64,000 nucleotides of DNA from Alloascoidea africana. Taxonomy: Eukaryota; Ascomycota; Alloascoideomycetes; Alloascoideales; Alloascoideaceae. Below are positions 1 to 11,946 of the stretch, piece by piece (within the stretch, counting starts at the first letter, position 1; every line of letters begins with the position of its first letter). The DNA lies in contig JAKTTT010000006.1 in NCBI GenBank assembly GCA_030581615.1, forward strand, positions 432,145-496,144. Reading direction: 5' to 3'. Under the pieces are notes generated by a model. It ran no database searches. It saw nothing but the letters and a program-made list of their open reading frames with translations, and was not told the origin of the DNA. Both the position numbers and the translations under genes were made by a program.

Positions 1-114
1 GGACCAGAATTAGAAAGAATGGTTAGTGGTTACCAATTACACGGACCTGAGATGGACAGAATAAACCTACAAAAGCAGAACGAAAAGATCTTGCAAACAT
101 TTTTCTCTTTGTAA
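1..114 (+). CDS. C-terminal end of an unidentified protein (cut by left edge)
   Basis: Frame 1 is open from the first base to a TAA stop and encodes 37 residues that look protein-like: charged, amphipathic, with an ELERM start and a QKQNEKILQTFF end. It is read convergently with the PPR gene that follows. The start and most of the protein lie outside the window, so no family can be assigned. A chance open frame of this length at an edge is possible, but the composition resembles a coiled-coil C-terminus. Confidence 0.45.
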   Translation, partial: GPELERMVSGYQLHGPEMDRINLQKQNEKILQTFFSL

Positions 115-404
115 ATGTTTAGAATGCCTCACAATGAAAGAATAATCGATTCGTAATAGACCAAGAAGAGAGTATTTAAGATCCAGGGCACCTTACTTCA
201 CGCCAAATGTTACTGGTCGGGCTCTGGTCAGTGTTAAACTCAAACACCCAAACATCTACATAAGATGACCGCTCGTTGGTTACCCGGAACAGAATACTGA
301 GAGACCAATTCTGTGTTGACCTTCAAGGAGCAAAGAAAGCTGGTAGTTTGTAAAAAGCCAAAATAATGCTAACCAAAATGATATTAAAAAGAACCCTATT
401 AGTT

Positions 405-2846
405 CTATTTGATGTCCTTGGGCTCCTTTTCCACATTCTCCAAAAATGCTTTTCTTAATTCCTCTAAAGAAAGAGCTTGCTCATTTGCCAATGTCTGTTT
501 TCCTTGGGATCGTTTAGCAGCTCGACGTAGCTTTCTGTTTCTGTTATATCTCATGGTACTCCACCGTCTTTTCAATTGTTGGCTGGTCCAAACTTTCTTT
601 CCAAACCGATCTATAGCTTTCTCAAAAATCAGTCCCATAGTTCCTGCATCTATATCTGTTAATGGCTCTTTGTCCGCGCTACCAGACGGCTCTGGAGAAA
701 AATCAAGGCTCTGCTTTTCACCGTTGCCTTGCTTATTAGTTTCTGCGTTCAGTTCCACCCAATCTGCAACTTGTGGCTTTTCCCACTTGTGTTTTCTAGC
801 AATGGCCATAATCAGATCGCTATTTTCCACTGGAATTTTAGCTTTTAGCGCAATGGTATACCATTTTTCTGCTTCTTCAATTTTGTTACTATTGTGAAAG
901 CTAATGATTGTTGGTTTCACACAATTTAAAGTCAGTGGCAAGTTGTGCTTGTGTGTCATTAAAGTGCACACCTCAACGCATTTGGCGGTGTTATTTGCGA
1001 GGGAAAACCCATATATCAAGCTTTCAAAAATCTTTTGGTCGACTCGTCGTAAAATGACATCACTGTTTTTGCTAAAATCCTCAAATAAATGAAGAGCAGA
1101 ATCTGGAGATTTGAATCTTTTGCAAAGCTCTCGGACAAACAGAAACAGAATGTGCGTATCTATATTCTTAGAAAGCTTCTTCAGGTCGGGGTTGGCATCT
1201 GTACCAGTTTGAACTTCCCACATCACTTTCTTAAACTGCTCATATAATTTGAATACCTCCTCTTTTGTTCTGGTTTTGGGAATAACTGCTTTGTAAACAA
1301 TTGCTAATGATCTCAAATCTATGGTCTTATCTGTAAAATTGCTCATAATTTCTGCCTGAGGTAGTTGCCTGATCAATTCATCATAAGAATTCTCTTTAAC
1401 TCCTAGCCCTTGTACAAGCGTTACTATGCCTAGTTTCTGTAGCAATTTATCCCCACCCTTAAACATTCCAATGAAATAGGAACAAACAACTTTTTCGTCT
1501 TTGAAATAATGCCAAATGAGCTTTAAAAGATCGGTACAAACGACAGTATTTGGATTGTATCCCATTTTGATAAAGACTTTTAGTACCCCCAGAGATTCTT
1601 CAAGCATGCACAAATTTATAAGACCATGAATTAAGATTGAAAAAGTTCTCAAAGTAGGCTTGAAATTATTGTCCACCATATAATTGAAAGCAGCTAGTGC
1701 TGAGTCCATGTTGCTGAACTTGACCTCACTGAAAAGAATTAAATTAAACAGTTTCTGTTGCACTAAAGAGTCTCCGCTGGGTGCATTCTCAATTGCTAAT
1801 CCTAATAGATGTTTGTACTTGCTTTCTTCATGCCTTCTAACCGCAAGCTCACTAAGCTTAATCAGCCAGTTGAAGTATTGGATTTTGTCATAATCGATAT
1901 TTTCTTTCGATAGAGAAATAAACTTGGTTTCAACAAGTGTCCTTTCTGAATCAGACCCTCTCAGTAACACGCTCACTAGTTTCGTAAGTGACTTTGATGT
2001 AATGTCAACATGCAGTGCTGTGAGATGATGAAATAGAGAAGAGTATAGGTAACGAGGTGTGTTTTCCAAAAGTAAATTTATAGTCTTCCCTGAAAGTTTT
2101 AATGGCAAAATATGGTGTTTGCTTTGTTTTAGTGCTTCATGAACCATGGGTAGCATCTGAAGCACACGCTCTCCTCCTCGCTTGTCCAAACAAGAGAGGG
2201 AGAGAATACTATAGTTTAAGCACTTGTTGATCTCTTTTCCAAAATAGTCATTTGGCCTGTTTGGAAAGAACTCATTATGAACATCAATTAGGAATAGTTG
2301 CGTTCTGACAAAAAACTCTGTTAACCAGTTCTTGTTCTCAAAGTTTTGTAGATCATTCTGTCTTTCGGATATGATCCGGAAAGCTCTTGAAAGGATTCGG
2401 TTCGGCCGTTTAATCTCCTTCATTTCAATAAAGAAACTCTTCAAAGAACCTAAATTTCCTGACACCATACAGTCATATAAATAACACGCAAGCTCACTAG
2501 CTGCCGTGGCATCCAAAACTTCACGGTTTTCTTTTGCCAAGGCACACTGGGCTACTATCTTTGTCCATTCTATGGATGGTTGAGGTAGAGAGAATGGTTT
2601 CTGGTGCTGAAGAGCTTCTGTGTTTGGGGGCATTTCAAGACCATAACCATTCACGGTATTTTGCTCTTTTATGTTCAGAGTTTTCTGGTCGCTAATAATG
2701 GCTGTTGAGGTTGATAGGTATCTACATGTGCATTCTGTTGTGGCTGTTGGGTGAAAAATGCCCAGTGATGATAGAACCAACGAAACGCTATGGGCGCCGC
2801 TTAAAGGAAATTGTTTCCCTGATATACGGCGACATAGAACTATCAT
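405..2846 (-). CDS. mitochondrial pentatricopeptide-repeat (PPR) protein
   Basis: An 813-residue protein. The first ~50 residues are rich in Arg/Ser with few acids, as in a mitochondrial presequence. The middle (about residues 375-450) holds helical pairs of the PPR type, with patterns such as AFNYMVDNNFKPTLRTFSIL and VLKVFIKMGYNPNTVV, which have the usual ~35-residue spacing. The C-terminus is very basic (NRNRKLRRAAKR). Yeast PPR proteins bind mitochondrial transcripts and control their stability, processing or translation. Length and layout fit the CCM1/AEP3/PET309 kind of organellar RNA factor, but PPR proteins diverge fast, so I do not assign an ortholog. The ATG start is the first in frame and begins the presequence. 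Confidence 0.8.
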   Translation of the reverse strand: MIVLCRRISGKQFPLSGAHSVSLVLSSLGIFHPTATTECTCRYLSTSTAIISDQKTLNIKEQNTVNGYGLEMPPNTEALQHQKPFSLPQPSIEWTKIVAQCALAKENREVLDATAASELACYLYDCMVSGNLGSLKSFFIEMKEIKRPNRILSRAFRIISERQNDLQNFENKNWLTEFFVRTQLFLIDVHNEFFPNRPNDYFGKEINKCLNYSILSLSCLDKRGGERVLQMLPMVHEALKQSKHHILPLKLSGKTINLLLENTPRYLYSSLFHHLTALHVDITSKSLTKLVSVLLRGSDSERTLVETKFISLSKENIDYDKIQYFNWLIKLSELAVRRHEESKYKHLLGLAIENAPSGDSLVQQKLFNLILFSEVKFSNMDSALAAFNYMVDNNFKPTLRTFSILIHGLINLCMLEESLGVLKVFIKMGYNPNTVVCTDLLKLIWHYFKDEKVVCSYFIGMFKGGDKLLQKLGIVTLVQGLGVKENSYDELIRQLPQAEIMSNFTDKTIDLRSLAIVYKAVIPKTRTKEEVFKLYEQFKKVMWEVQTGTDANPDLKKLSKNIDTHILFLFVRELCKRFKSPDSALHLFEDFSKNSDVILRRVDQKIFESLIYGFSLANNTAKCVEVCTLMTHKHNLPLTLNCVKPTIISFHNSNKIEEAEKWYTIALKAKIPVENSDLIMAIARKHKWEKPQVADWVELNAETNKQGNGEKQSLDFSPEPSGSADKEPLTDIDAGTMGLIFEKAIDRFGKKVWTSQQLKRRWSTMRYNRNRKLRRAAKRSQGKQTLANEQALSLEELRKAFLENVEKEPKDIK

Positions 2847-3018
2847 GTACTATGATTTCAGACCTGGAGTCAAATGATTGAAGAATTAGCTGCTGGTTTC
2901 ATGGACTTGACTTCTCTCCATACTCAAATGTACGGCATGTGTATTTTGAGAACCTACCCATGGAACAACTAACTAAACTAGATAGCTACGCTGCAAGCCT
3001 CTTCTATTTTCTCTATAG

Positions 3019-4677
3019 CTAGCATTTTTCTCCGTATGCCAAAGAATGAAAGTTTATAGTCAATGCTCTTTCAAGAGAGAGCTTTTCTGTTCCAACAGTT
3101 ATTAATGCCATTTTCTTGCGTATCTCGTTTTCTGGTAGCTCATCTATCAGCTTTCCATACTCTTCCGAAGTTAATCCCCCATCTCCATACTGTTTCCACC
3201 TCTCTCGAATCCAAAATTTTACAAGATCTGTTGTTTTTTTCTTGTAAGATGAGAGAAGTGATTCTATCATCTTCTTACTGTTCTGGGATAGTCCGGTCAC
3301 CAAATTGTTGTATTCTTGCCGCTTCATTAAAAGTACTTTGGCAAGAATCATTATGAATGGCATAGGCATGCCACTTGAGGAGATGAAAAGCAGCTCACTC
3401 CATGATAGCTCATCTGACTCATCTTCATGATCATTATATTTCTCAAAGAATTTGCTGTGCTGTCCCCTAATGTATTTCGAAGTAATTGGGAATCCTTTAC
3501 TTTTCCACCACTTTAGCTTTCCCGTGAGATTATTGTCCTTAATATATTTATAAATAACCTGTCCCAAGCTGATCTTCCCGTAAGCGTTGTCCCATATGGC
3601 AAAACCATACTTTGATAATAGGGTAGTATTGGTATAGTCCCCATAAGAGCTATATATCTCTTGGCCCTTATCCAATCTTAGCTCACTTGAGTCCATCACG
3701 ATTTGACAGGTTGTCTCTAAATTTAAAGCATCATCATCATCATCATCGTCGTCGTCGTCGTAGTCTTCACTGTTCCAGCTACCCGAACTGTCTTCTTCGT
3801 CATCGGAGCTCGCTGCATCTTCATCAACATCTGAGTATGGTATCGTTATCTCATCACCACATTCTGCATCAGAGTTATATGCTCCTCTCACTGTGCGGGT
3901 ATTTTCCTCATTCTCTTTTCTCTGGTCTGAGATCATAGAAAAGAGGGGATCGTGATGGCAGTCAAAAAAATTTCCACAATCGAAGCAGACATCTCTTGTT
4001 GTGTGGAATGCGACATCTGGAATATCGCCATGGTTGAATAGATCGGCACCAGGGACTAATGCCAAATCCAAAAACCAGTCTACCCGAAATCCTCTAGATG
4101 ATGTTACAACAGTTGCCTCACAAAACGTTTCTAAATCGACAGATAAATGAATCAAATGGTTATACTTGGTGAGGAATGGAAGCACAACATTTTTATACTG
4201 GATTTCAACCGAGCTCTTGTCCATACCGCCTGCAAACTCTAGGTCCGTACCTTTCAAGAGTGACTGCTCCTCTTTGTTCCAGAATTGGGGGATAGATGAA
4301 ATTTTATATGCTTTTTCGTCAATTGTATCAAGGTATGGCCCCCACAGTGAATCGGTACCCAGGCTTTTCTCGTAGAGATATGCCAAAGTTAACGCAGCCA
4401 TTCCATTGATATTTTCATCTGATATCAAATTTGAGATGCCACAAGTTTTCCCAGTAAGCACAACATCCTTTGGAACAATTATCAAAGGTACAACCTCGCT
4501 ATATCCGCCTTTTCCTTCGTCAATAATGTCAAAAAGTCTTTCGTATTCTGGTTCGATGTCTGTGGTTGCAAATATTCCTACACCACCCGTATCAGATTCA
4601 GCAATAGTGACAGACTCATGAAGCTTGATGCCATATTCCTTGAACCACACCAACAGCTTCGCATATTCGTCTTTCAT
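3019..4677 (-). CDS. SET-domain protein lysine methyltransferase (RKM/EFM, SETD6-like)
   Basis: A 552-residue protein. The N-terminus has the GGVGIFATTDIEP motif typical of the first SET strand (about residues 30-45). Residues ~205-220 read LVPGADLFNHGD, matching the conserved NH motif of split-SET enzymes. A CFDCGN segment and GQEIYSSYGDYTN (about 350) complete the AdoMet and lysine channel signature. The family methylates ribosomal proteins or elongation factors in the cytosol; Rkm1 and Efm1 are the closest in size. A long acidic insert, including a run of ten Asp near residue 310, splits the SET domain. Which substrate is used cannot be read from the sequence. Confidence 0.75.
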   Translation of the reverse strand: MKDEYAKLLVWFKEYGIKLHESVTIAESDTGGVGIFATTDIEPEYERLFDIIDEGKGGYSEVVPLIIVPKDVVLTGKTCGISNLISDENINGMAALTLAYLYEKSLGTDSLWGPYLDTIDEKAYKISSIPQFWNKEEQSLLKGTDLEFAGGMDKSSVEIQYKNVVLPFLTKYNHLIHLSVDLETFCEATVVTSSRGFRVDWFLDLALVPGADLFNHGDIPDVAFHTTRDVCFDCGNFFDCHHDPLFSMISDQRKENEENTRTVRGAYNSDAECGDEITIPYSDVDEDAASSDDEEDSSGSWNSEDYDDDDDDDDDDALNLETTCQIVMDSSELRLDKGQEIYSSYGDYTNTTLLSKYGFAIWDNAYGKISLGQVIYKYIKDNNLTGKLKWWKSKGFPITSKYIRGQHSKFFEKYNDHEDESDELSWSELLFISSSGMPMPFIMILAKVLLMKRQEYNNLVTGLSQNSKKMIESLLSSYKKKTTDLVKFWIRERWKQYGDGGLTSEEYGKLIDELPENEIRKKMALITVGTEKLSLERALTINFHSLAYGEKC

Positions 4678-4844
4678 GACTTAGCTGGGCAGAACTGCCT
4701 ATTCTTTAGCCATCTCCTTTTCCATGTTTTTCAGTCCAAGAAATATACACCCATACACCTCTTCTCTTGGAAGACAATGCCCAAACCTTCAGGTACAATT
4801 CACATTGAGCTGTAACCACACTCTGCGGCATACTTAGATATACA

Positions 4845-7800
4845 ATGGATGAAGATAAGGCGCTGTCAACGCCTCGCACGACAGGGGACAAACCAATAAA
4901 GACTTGGTTTTCAACTTCGAGAAAGCGTCAGTATGCTGGAGTTTCGGGCCAAAGGACGCCAGTAAGACATTCTGCTGTTAAGAGACTATTATCAAGACCC
5001 CGAACGCCAGCTCTGGGACCTGGCCATTCTGCCATTCCAAACACTTTTCAAGTTTTATCAGCAAAGTCAAAAGATGATAATGATATTGTGTCATGGCTCA
5101 AAGACTTGAAAACCCGAGCCAGTGACGTGTTGAGGCTCACAAAGCAATATGAGATAGCTGGGCAAAAGGAAATTCGAGATTTTGTGAAACAACAAGAAAT
5201 ATTGAATACACCTAGGACGACTGTATTCGAAAAAGTTGGCCAAATTTTAGAAAAGGAAAGACTGTTACATGAATCTGCGCCTTCTCAGGTCATGGAAACG
5301 CGAAAACGCGCTCCGTACGAACAAATCCAAGGGCCGTGGAGGAAGCGACTTCAACTTGTAAGTTTTTTTCTAGCTACGATTGCTTGTTCTTGTTATTAAC
5401 ATTAGCGTTCAATTCTAGTACCCTAGTGATAACTATGATGAACAAGCGAATCCAACAACAAGCAAAGCATCTTCAAGAAGCCAGGACGCGGATTTGGATC
5501 ACCCCGCCATTCTAGAAAATGACGTTAACATACCATCCTCCAACAACTTAGCGAATTATGCCCAGTCGGAAGAAAATGCTGATGCTGGGTATGAGCATCG
5601 CGAAGAGCAGCATGACAGTGTACAAGAAGAGCCTCCAATGAATAGTTCGCAATATCCCTCTGCCCTAGTGCAGAATCAGGACCAAGAGCCATTTGAACTG
5701 TCGAGTGAAGCTGAAGAGTACGGTGTGGGGAGCGAATTAAGGTATCAAGACGACAACACTACCAATAGTGATGATGATGAAAATGAGTCTGGTAACAATA
5801 ATATGGAAGACAACCAATCAGCTGAAGAACGGCGTGACAATTCAAGTTCGGACAACAGTATAGACTATGGAAGTGATTTAGATGCCATTAACTCGAGTAT
5901 GACGTTATCTGACTCCAAATTCCTTCGTCCCAGATATGGAAAGGTTGAACATCAAGAAGAAGATAGTGATAGCAACCAAGAGGAAGAAGAGGAAAATGAG
6001 TTTTATCGGGAAACTGAAGAGAGAAACGTTTCTCAAAGTCCAATCCTGATAGACTCTGATGATGAGAGCGACACAGGAAGCAATAAAGAAGTAGAGCAAG
6101 ACGACAATGACGGCAATTATCCTCAATCAACCTCTGATGAAGAATCTGATTATACCAAAACGCCTTTTAATGAGGACGAATCTATAGATGATTCTCGTGA
6201 TCTGGAGGACGAGTATGCTGTAAACTTGGATGATAATGCTCACGGCTCTGACCGTGAGAGTTATGACAGAGTCGTCGAAAGGGAGGAGGAATCAGAGGCC
6301 AGTGATGATGAAAATGAAGAATACAATAACTATGGTTACAGCGACAACCACTTACGAGAATCAGAAAACTCTGAAAGATTTTTAAAAGAAGCTCAAATTT
6401 TGCTGCCTGACATTCACACCGACTATAATGTTGACAATAGCGGTAATGGTGTAAAGCATAATGCACATAATCTCGGCGACTATTCTGAATTTTCGCACTA
6501 TCCGCTACCATCTTCAAGCACCGGCAACTCTTCAACCATCCCTATAGATCCAGAATTTGCTAAAATCCAGTCGAACAATGAAGAATTCAATTATTCTTCT
6601 ATTAAACCAGAGAAACAAAACGCTTTGAACTATCCATACGACAGTGACGGCCTTCCAAAGCATGATGTGAAGATCGAGGGAATGCTGAATGATAAAGATG
6701 AAGCGATGTCCACGATTCATGAAACCGTAGGACCTGTTGAAGGTAATCTGGTTCATTCTGACGCTGCCCATCCCGAGAAAATGGAATTTGAAATGTTTAA
6801 TTTTCCATTTACCTATGATGCCGGTTCAGTTCTGAATGCCGCAGAGGCCAGTAACCTGATCAATGTTATTGAGAAACTGGATCAGCCAACGGTTTCAGCT
6901 GCAGTGTCAGGACCATCTTTGAGTGCCAGTTCAAGGGAAGAGACGATTGATGGCCAGTCTACCCAAGCAACTTCCAATACATTCGACAGCAAAGAGCCAT
7001 ATGACGAAAACTGCGATGATGAGAAGGCTAGCACGGGACATGCTGGTTTAAGCGACGGTTCTCAATCTTTGGGGATATCTTCTCTGGAGTCTAAGTTGGT
7101 CGAAAATAAACCTAAATATCAGACCAAGGATGTGCCAGACATAGATGACCCAGTAAGTGGGGTTTCACAAGAAGAAGCAACAGGGGAATCTCCGAATGTT
7201 TTTGGTGTATCAACCGTCGAACTATTTTCTAATGTCGTCAGCGCATCTGCTCATTTACTTGAGGAAAGTGAGGCTCGTGCTACTTCTAACGTATCTGAAT
7301 CTGAACAACAAGCGCTAGACGCGATTCACTTTGACGCAAATCAAAAGGCCCATGAAGTTGAGGATGAGATAGTGGTCAAAGAAAGTGATGCCCAAAAGGA
7401 GAGCAATACAACACTGGGAGAGACAGGCAGTTATGCTGATGAGACTCTAAAGACTACTGATATGCTGGATATGGATATTAAAAAAGGAGTTGACGAAGGA
7501 ACGCTGCAGGTCCATGTTATGGAAGATGTAGAGGAAGCTGGTGGAGCGAATATGCCTGCTAATGAGCTTCATCGTCAAAAGCCAGATCTTGTGGCAGTTG
7601 ATGTGAATGACAAGAGTTTGGATACTTCTACAAATGATAAGAATGCTGATCAATTAGCCCATGTTGAAACAACGCCGACTATGCGAATCGTCCCAGAGAG
7701 TGGAGACACAATAATGCAGGATTCAGAATCAATCAATGACAACAACAGAGTTCCCAACGCCGATGAGCCTGCCACAGCATCAAAAGAAAACAAGTCAAGC

Positions 7801-9645
7801 ATTGAATTGAAATCTTCCGATTTTACAAGATTTCCTGATGATCTTCCAAACCAGGATACAATAGAATCTCATTCTAATGAATTTATCAAAGAGTCAACAC
7901 AAGTTGATGAAGAAAGTTTACATGAATCCGAAGTTAAAGAGGAAATTGATTTTTTGGAAGCTAAAAGGTCGTATTCGAAAAATGAATCAGATGTCACCAG
8001 TGAGGCAGGTGATGCTCACCTAAGTGGAAATGTCAATAATGAAAATATAATGCACGGCGCTAACAAATCTGAAGACGTTGCAACACCCATCAATGATATC
8101 GAACAGATAACCGAGTGTGAAGATGAAGATGAAGATGAAGTTGTTTTGATGATGAATGATAGTAGTGATAATAACGTTTCTGCGAGTCCGAACGGCCATA
8201 AAAACGTTGATGATTTGAAGATGGATCACACTGATAACAAAGATCTGGTTTTATCTAAAGCTGGCTCCGAGTATAACTTGAAAAATGATAGTTCAGCTGT
8301 TAATAGCAGTCCGCCTGCTCAAGAGAGTCTCGCTAACCCAGAATCTGAAGCTTTGGTTGACAAAGGAGCAATTGCTCATGAACAGGATGGCATAACGGGG
8401 GACACTACATCCGATATTGAAGATAAGCCATCTAGTCCTTCGGTCCATGAAGCATCTGTGGAGGATGAAACATCATTAAAACCTGATAACGAGACTGATA
8501 CGAAGATTCAGGATGTGGGAAAAAGTGAACCAGATATACCAGACTCTGAAGATGAAACGCCTAAGATGAAAGTGACAAGCACTCCACCCCAAAAGAAAAA
8601 GCACAAAACGTCACCCAGTTCTACAGGCGCATTTGAACCTTTGAATATGGTTTTGCGAGACGGGAAAGTTTTAAACGGGTCGTCTCCGTTAAGCCAGCGT
8701 CGTGAAAAAGAGGTAACTGAAAAACAGACGGGACCGCTCTTTGAAGAAGCGAAAGACGAACCAGGCTCGGGAAGTGAAGAACAAATTCTCAGCTCAGAAG
8801 ATCAAAAAAGGCTACTTCCTTCTTTGTTGACCAAGTCGCCAACATCGACAAAGGTGAAGCAAGAAATGCCAAAGAAAGGAAATGATACTAATGCAAGAGT
8901 TCTGAGGAGCAAATCCTCAAAACCCCAACAAGATGATTCTACTAATAACCTTGAAGAAGTGGACTCACTTCTAACAAATAGCCAGAAGAGCACTAATAAA
9001 ACGAAGCAAAAGGCGAGTCCAAACGAGAAATTGGAAAGTGAGCTACCTGCTACTCCTGTGAGGCGTTCCAGTAGGTTAAATAGGTCATTGGATTACGCTG
9101 AAGAGATTAAAAACGAGATGAAAGATGCTGATTTAGATCATAAAGAGGAAGTTACCCAGACACCTAATAAGGAGGGAGAAGCTGAAAAATCTCACGAAAT
9201 AGCAAGGCAAAATAGGCGTTCTAAGAGGAATATTGAAAAATCGACCGAAAATCATGTTAACGAATTATCGACAGCTTCAAAAATTGTTAATCCTCACAAT
9301 ACTAGATCAAAATCGAAAATTTGGGCCGAAAAGGCTGATCAAGAGTTTCTTGCTGAATTTGAAGAGACAGTCGGCTCGAAAAATGAGAAAGCAAAAGGGG
9401 AGCTGTCAAATATGAAAACAGAAGTTACAGAAACAGAAGCTATTAATCACGATGATGGTAGTGATAAGCAAGAAGAACTCTCAATTAAAGTTGCTCAAGG
9501 CAAAAAGAAGCAAATGCGAAAACGGAAAGCAGATCAAGCAAGAGAGTCAGAAGATTTGGAAGCTGGGCTTGTCTCAGAAGAGCTGCAGCCAACCAAGAAA
9601 GGCAAAGCCAAAAGGAACAAGAAGAAACGCTCCCGAAAAAAATAA
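4845..9645 (+). CDS. large acidic nuclear-type protein, spliced, function unknown
   Basis: Two exons, 4845-5357 and 5419-9645, join in frame across a 61-nt intron (GTAAGT donor, ATTAAC branch, TTCTAG acceptor) to give 1579 residues. Exon 1 is basic, with several TP dipeptides and a predicted helical stretch (about residues 85-145). Exon 2 is long, disordered and very rich in Asp, Glu, Ser and Asn. It contains two hydrophobic-acidic motifs like SUMO-interacting motifs, PILIDSDDESD (~residue 379) and DEVVLMMNDSSD (~1079). The last 300 residues carry basic motifs (PVRRSSRLNR, QNRRSKRN) and end in a KR-rich tail resembling a nuclear localisation signal. Overall style recalls large acidic nuclear-periphery or chromatin proteins such as Esc1, but I see no alignable domain. 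Treating the two reading frames as separate genes would be an error. Confidence 0.7.
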
Positions 9646-10211
9646 ATTTGTAGAAATAATAATTGGAATGGATAAAAAATCCAGGAGAGATGTAAAGACA
9701 AAGCTAAGATCTTTTCATCTAGTTCAACACACTCAGGGACAAACTACCGGGCAGATGATCTAGTTTTAATGAAGCTGGCTGTAATGATAACGATAAATGC
9801 CAAAAAATGGCACAAAACTGCCTAACGTTAGCAGAGGATAATGTCCAATGCATGACAGGTAATTTCAGTGTAATTTTAGCCGTGTATGGCAGGTTTGGGG
9901 ATTTGAAATTTTGTATCTTAGGTGTTGTTTGTATATTGTATTAAGAATTTCTGTTTAAACTAGTAAACAGATATTGTATGTATTTAGAGACAAGTATCTG
10001 CTTTTCTTCGCGTCCTTTTTTTACTTTTTGATCGTGAACAGCATGTTTAAGCAATATCTGAAAGTCCAAAGCTGTAAGAAATATGATCTAGATACAGCCT
10101 TCTTTTTAATCAGAGGAAGTCAGTGGTAATATCGCGAAACATTCATATGCTTTAGTTGACAATTACAATCTATGCTGTCAATTAAGTCGAGATGAAGACT
10201 AAGCTAACTGA
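9646..10211. other. intergenic, no gene seen
   Basis: Region between the acidic-protein gene and the decayed ORF cluster. It is AT-rich, with no convincing ORF, RNA gene or repeat recognised by eye. Confidence 0.5.
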
Positions 10212-10800
10212 TCAGACCTTCCTTTTCTTTTGGTTCTCCATTTGAGCGAGATATAAACCACATAAGACACAAATATAACGCTCATATGGAAAGAATTGTT
10301 TTTCGATTGTTGGCATTACCATAACAAGATCTTCATTTTTCCTATTCTCTTCAGCATACTTGACATCAACAAAATCCCAGTCACTTCTTTTGACAAGGCT
10401 TGGAGCTTCCCCTGTCGGTAGAACCATTTGAATTATTCATTCCGTTTGTAGGACTAGTTACACCAATCGAGCTCCGATTCGCTAAAGTTCTTGTATCGTA
10501 CCTTTTACCCCTCGTTCAATTAAACTTATGGCCACTAACGTTGTATCATGCTATAGAATTACGAACTCTTCTTCCTTGGCTACAATGCAGGCTCCTTCAC
10601 CCGGCCCGTGAAATGGTCTTGGCAAACGCCAGCCAGGCTATATTATCATCGAGATGGCATGCCATCGGGCCTGGCGCCTTTTGCGAGCATCCCAAACATT
10701 CAATTTTCCTCTGTCTAGGTAGTGTTTTGTAACATATCCCAGAACCAGTAATGATCATGCTATTTGTTTCCTTGAGTAAGTCCCTTCTGTTAACTTTCAA
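10212..10800 (-). pseudogene. possible decayed gene, several frames, Cys-containing end
   Basis: Protein-like pieces lie in order on the minus strand but in different frames. One is a Cys-containing piece (IECLGCSQKAPGP, about 10700-10640). The next reads GEGACIVAKEEEFVIL, then a stop, then HDTTLVAISLIERG (10590-10500). The last ends in YICVLCGLYLAQ and a basic KKRKV tail (10427-10212). The frame changes near 10600 and at a GGGG run near 10407, and there is an internal TAG. This pattern suits a degraded gene. I could not find consistent introns joining the pieces and do not recognise the family. Chance ORFs are the alternative. Confidence 0.3.
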
Positions 10801-11053
10801 TATTAATTTTCAAGTATTTAGAAGCAATTTTAGCAAATATTAGGATGGCACGGCGTTACTATAAGCATTTTTATAGGCTCTTTTTAAAAATGATTCTGAT
10901 ATTCGCCCGCTTTAGCTACAACACCAATTATGCACAGTCAATATCTTTCCTCATTATATCTCAGCGGAATAAAAAAGGGAAGAGACCCTTTTAGGTGGTA
11001 AGTTCGATGTTTATCTAATAAGCTGTGGTCTTCATAATAGTTCATACTAAGCA

Positions 11054-11272
11054 TTAACACCAGACATTAAATTTGGAAGCTTTAAAATCGTCTGATTTTG
11101 GTTCATGAAGCCAACTTTCTAACAAAGCTTGAGGTTCATGTTTGCACAAAAACTTGTCGAGAGAATCAATATCAGGCATGACATTAGAGGACTTTAGAAC
11201 CACTGGTCGATCATACAAATTGGCCAGTAGAATAACTGTCAAATACAGTTCAAGTCCTTTTGGAGTTTTCAT
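11054..11272 (-). CDS. possible small protein of 72 residues, unknown
   Basis: An ATG-started frame whose product has a hydrophobic N-terminal third (GLELYLTVILLANL) and a charged C-terminal half. It lies upstream of the decayed cluster on the same strand and could be a fragment of it. A pyrimidine-rich stretch ending in AACTAG sits immediately before the ATG and could be a 3' splice site, but no upstream exon is evident. No homolog recognised. Confidence 0.25.
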   Translation of the reverse strand: MKTPKGLELYLTVILLANLYDRPVVLKSSNVMPDIDSLDKFLCKHEPQALLESWLHEPKSDDFKASKFNVWC

Positions 11273-11946
11273 CTAGTTGGAACAAAAAAGAGAAAGAAGC
11301 TTTTTATCCCCACGCATTGGTCTTGAACAATATTAATAAGAGCGCCTGCTTCTATACGTCACGAACCTGGTGATTCTCTAACGGAATTATCCCGCAAAAA
11401 AAGAATAATTTGAAAGCGCAAATGGTAATGAAGTGAAGAAAATAATTGGATCTTCTTTTGTGAATGATAGCAACGCAGGCCCGAGCATGAAAACCTTTCA
11501 GATTAGTTTTTATAGTCCTAAGTTTTATATCCGAATAACAGGGTATTCTGTTTACTCGACCTCCCTTGTTAAACAACCAAAGCTTGGCGAAAAATTATTG
11601 CCCTTAATTATTCAGAATTCGCCGTGTTCGCAGTTTCAGAAGGGGTGGGGAGAAATGTGATATTCCCTTTCCGGCACTCCCCATCTTGTCTAAAAACGGC
11701 TTGCATTTGTCAATGAAAGTGGGCTTATTCTATGTTGGAGGGACCATATATTTGATTATGTTCCCCATAAAATGTTGCAGAATTTCGGCTTATCTTTGAA
11801 CCTCGAATCTGTGAAATTTTTTGCATTGTTCTTTAAACATAATAATTTTGGTACTGGGCCTTATGAATCAATTTTGAAAGTAGGACATATATTAGAAAGA
11901 TTTTGACCTTCTGGCTGAAAAGCAAGAATCTGCTTCACCTTTACAA
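11273..11946. promoter_or_regulatory. upstream region of the sugar transporter
   Basis: About 670 bases without a convincing gene, AT-rich, with short pyrimidine tracts. It probably holds the transporter promoter. No specific operator can be named from the sequence. Confidence 0.35.

Noticed and set aside
5888-6771. Antisense ORFs under the acidic protein
   Set aside because: They are shadows of the Asp/Glu/Ser-rich reading frame, which suppresses stops on the other strand.
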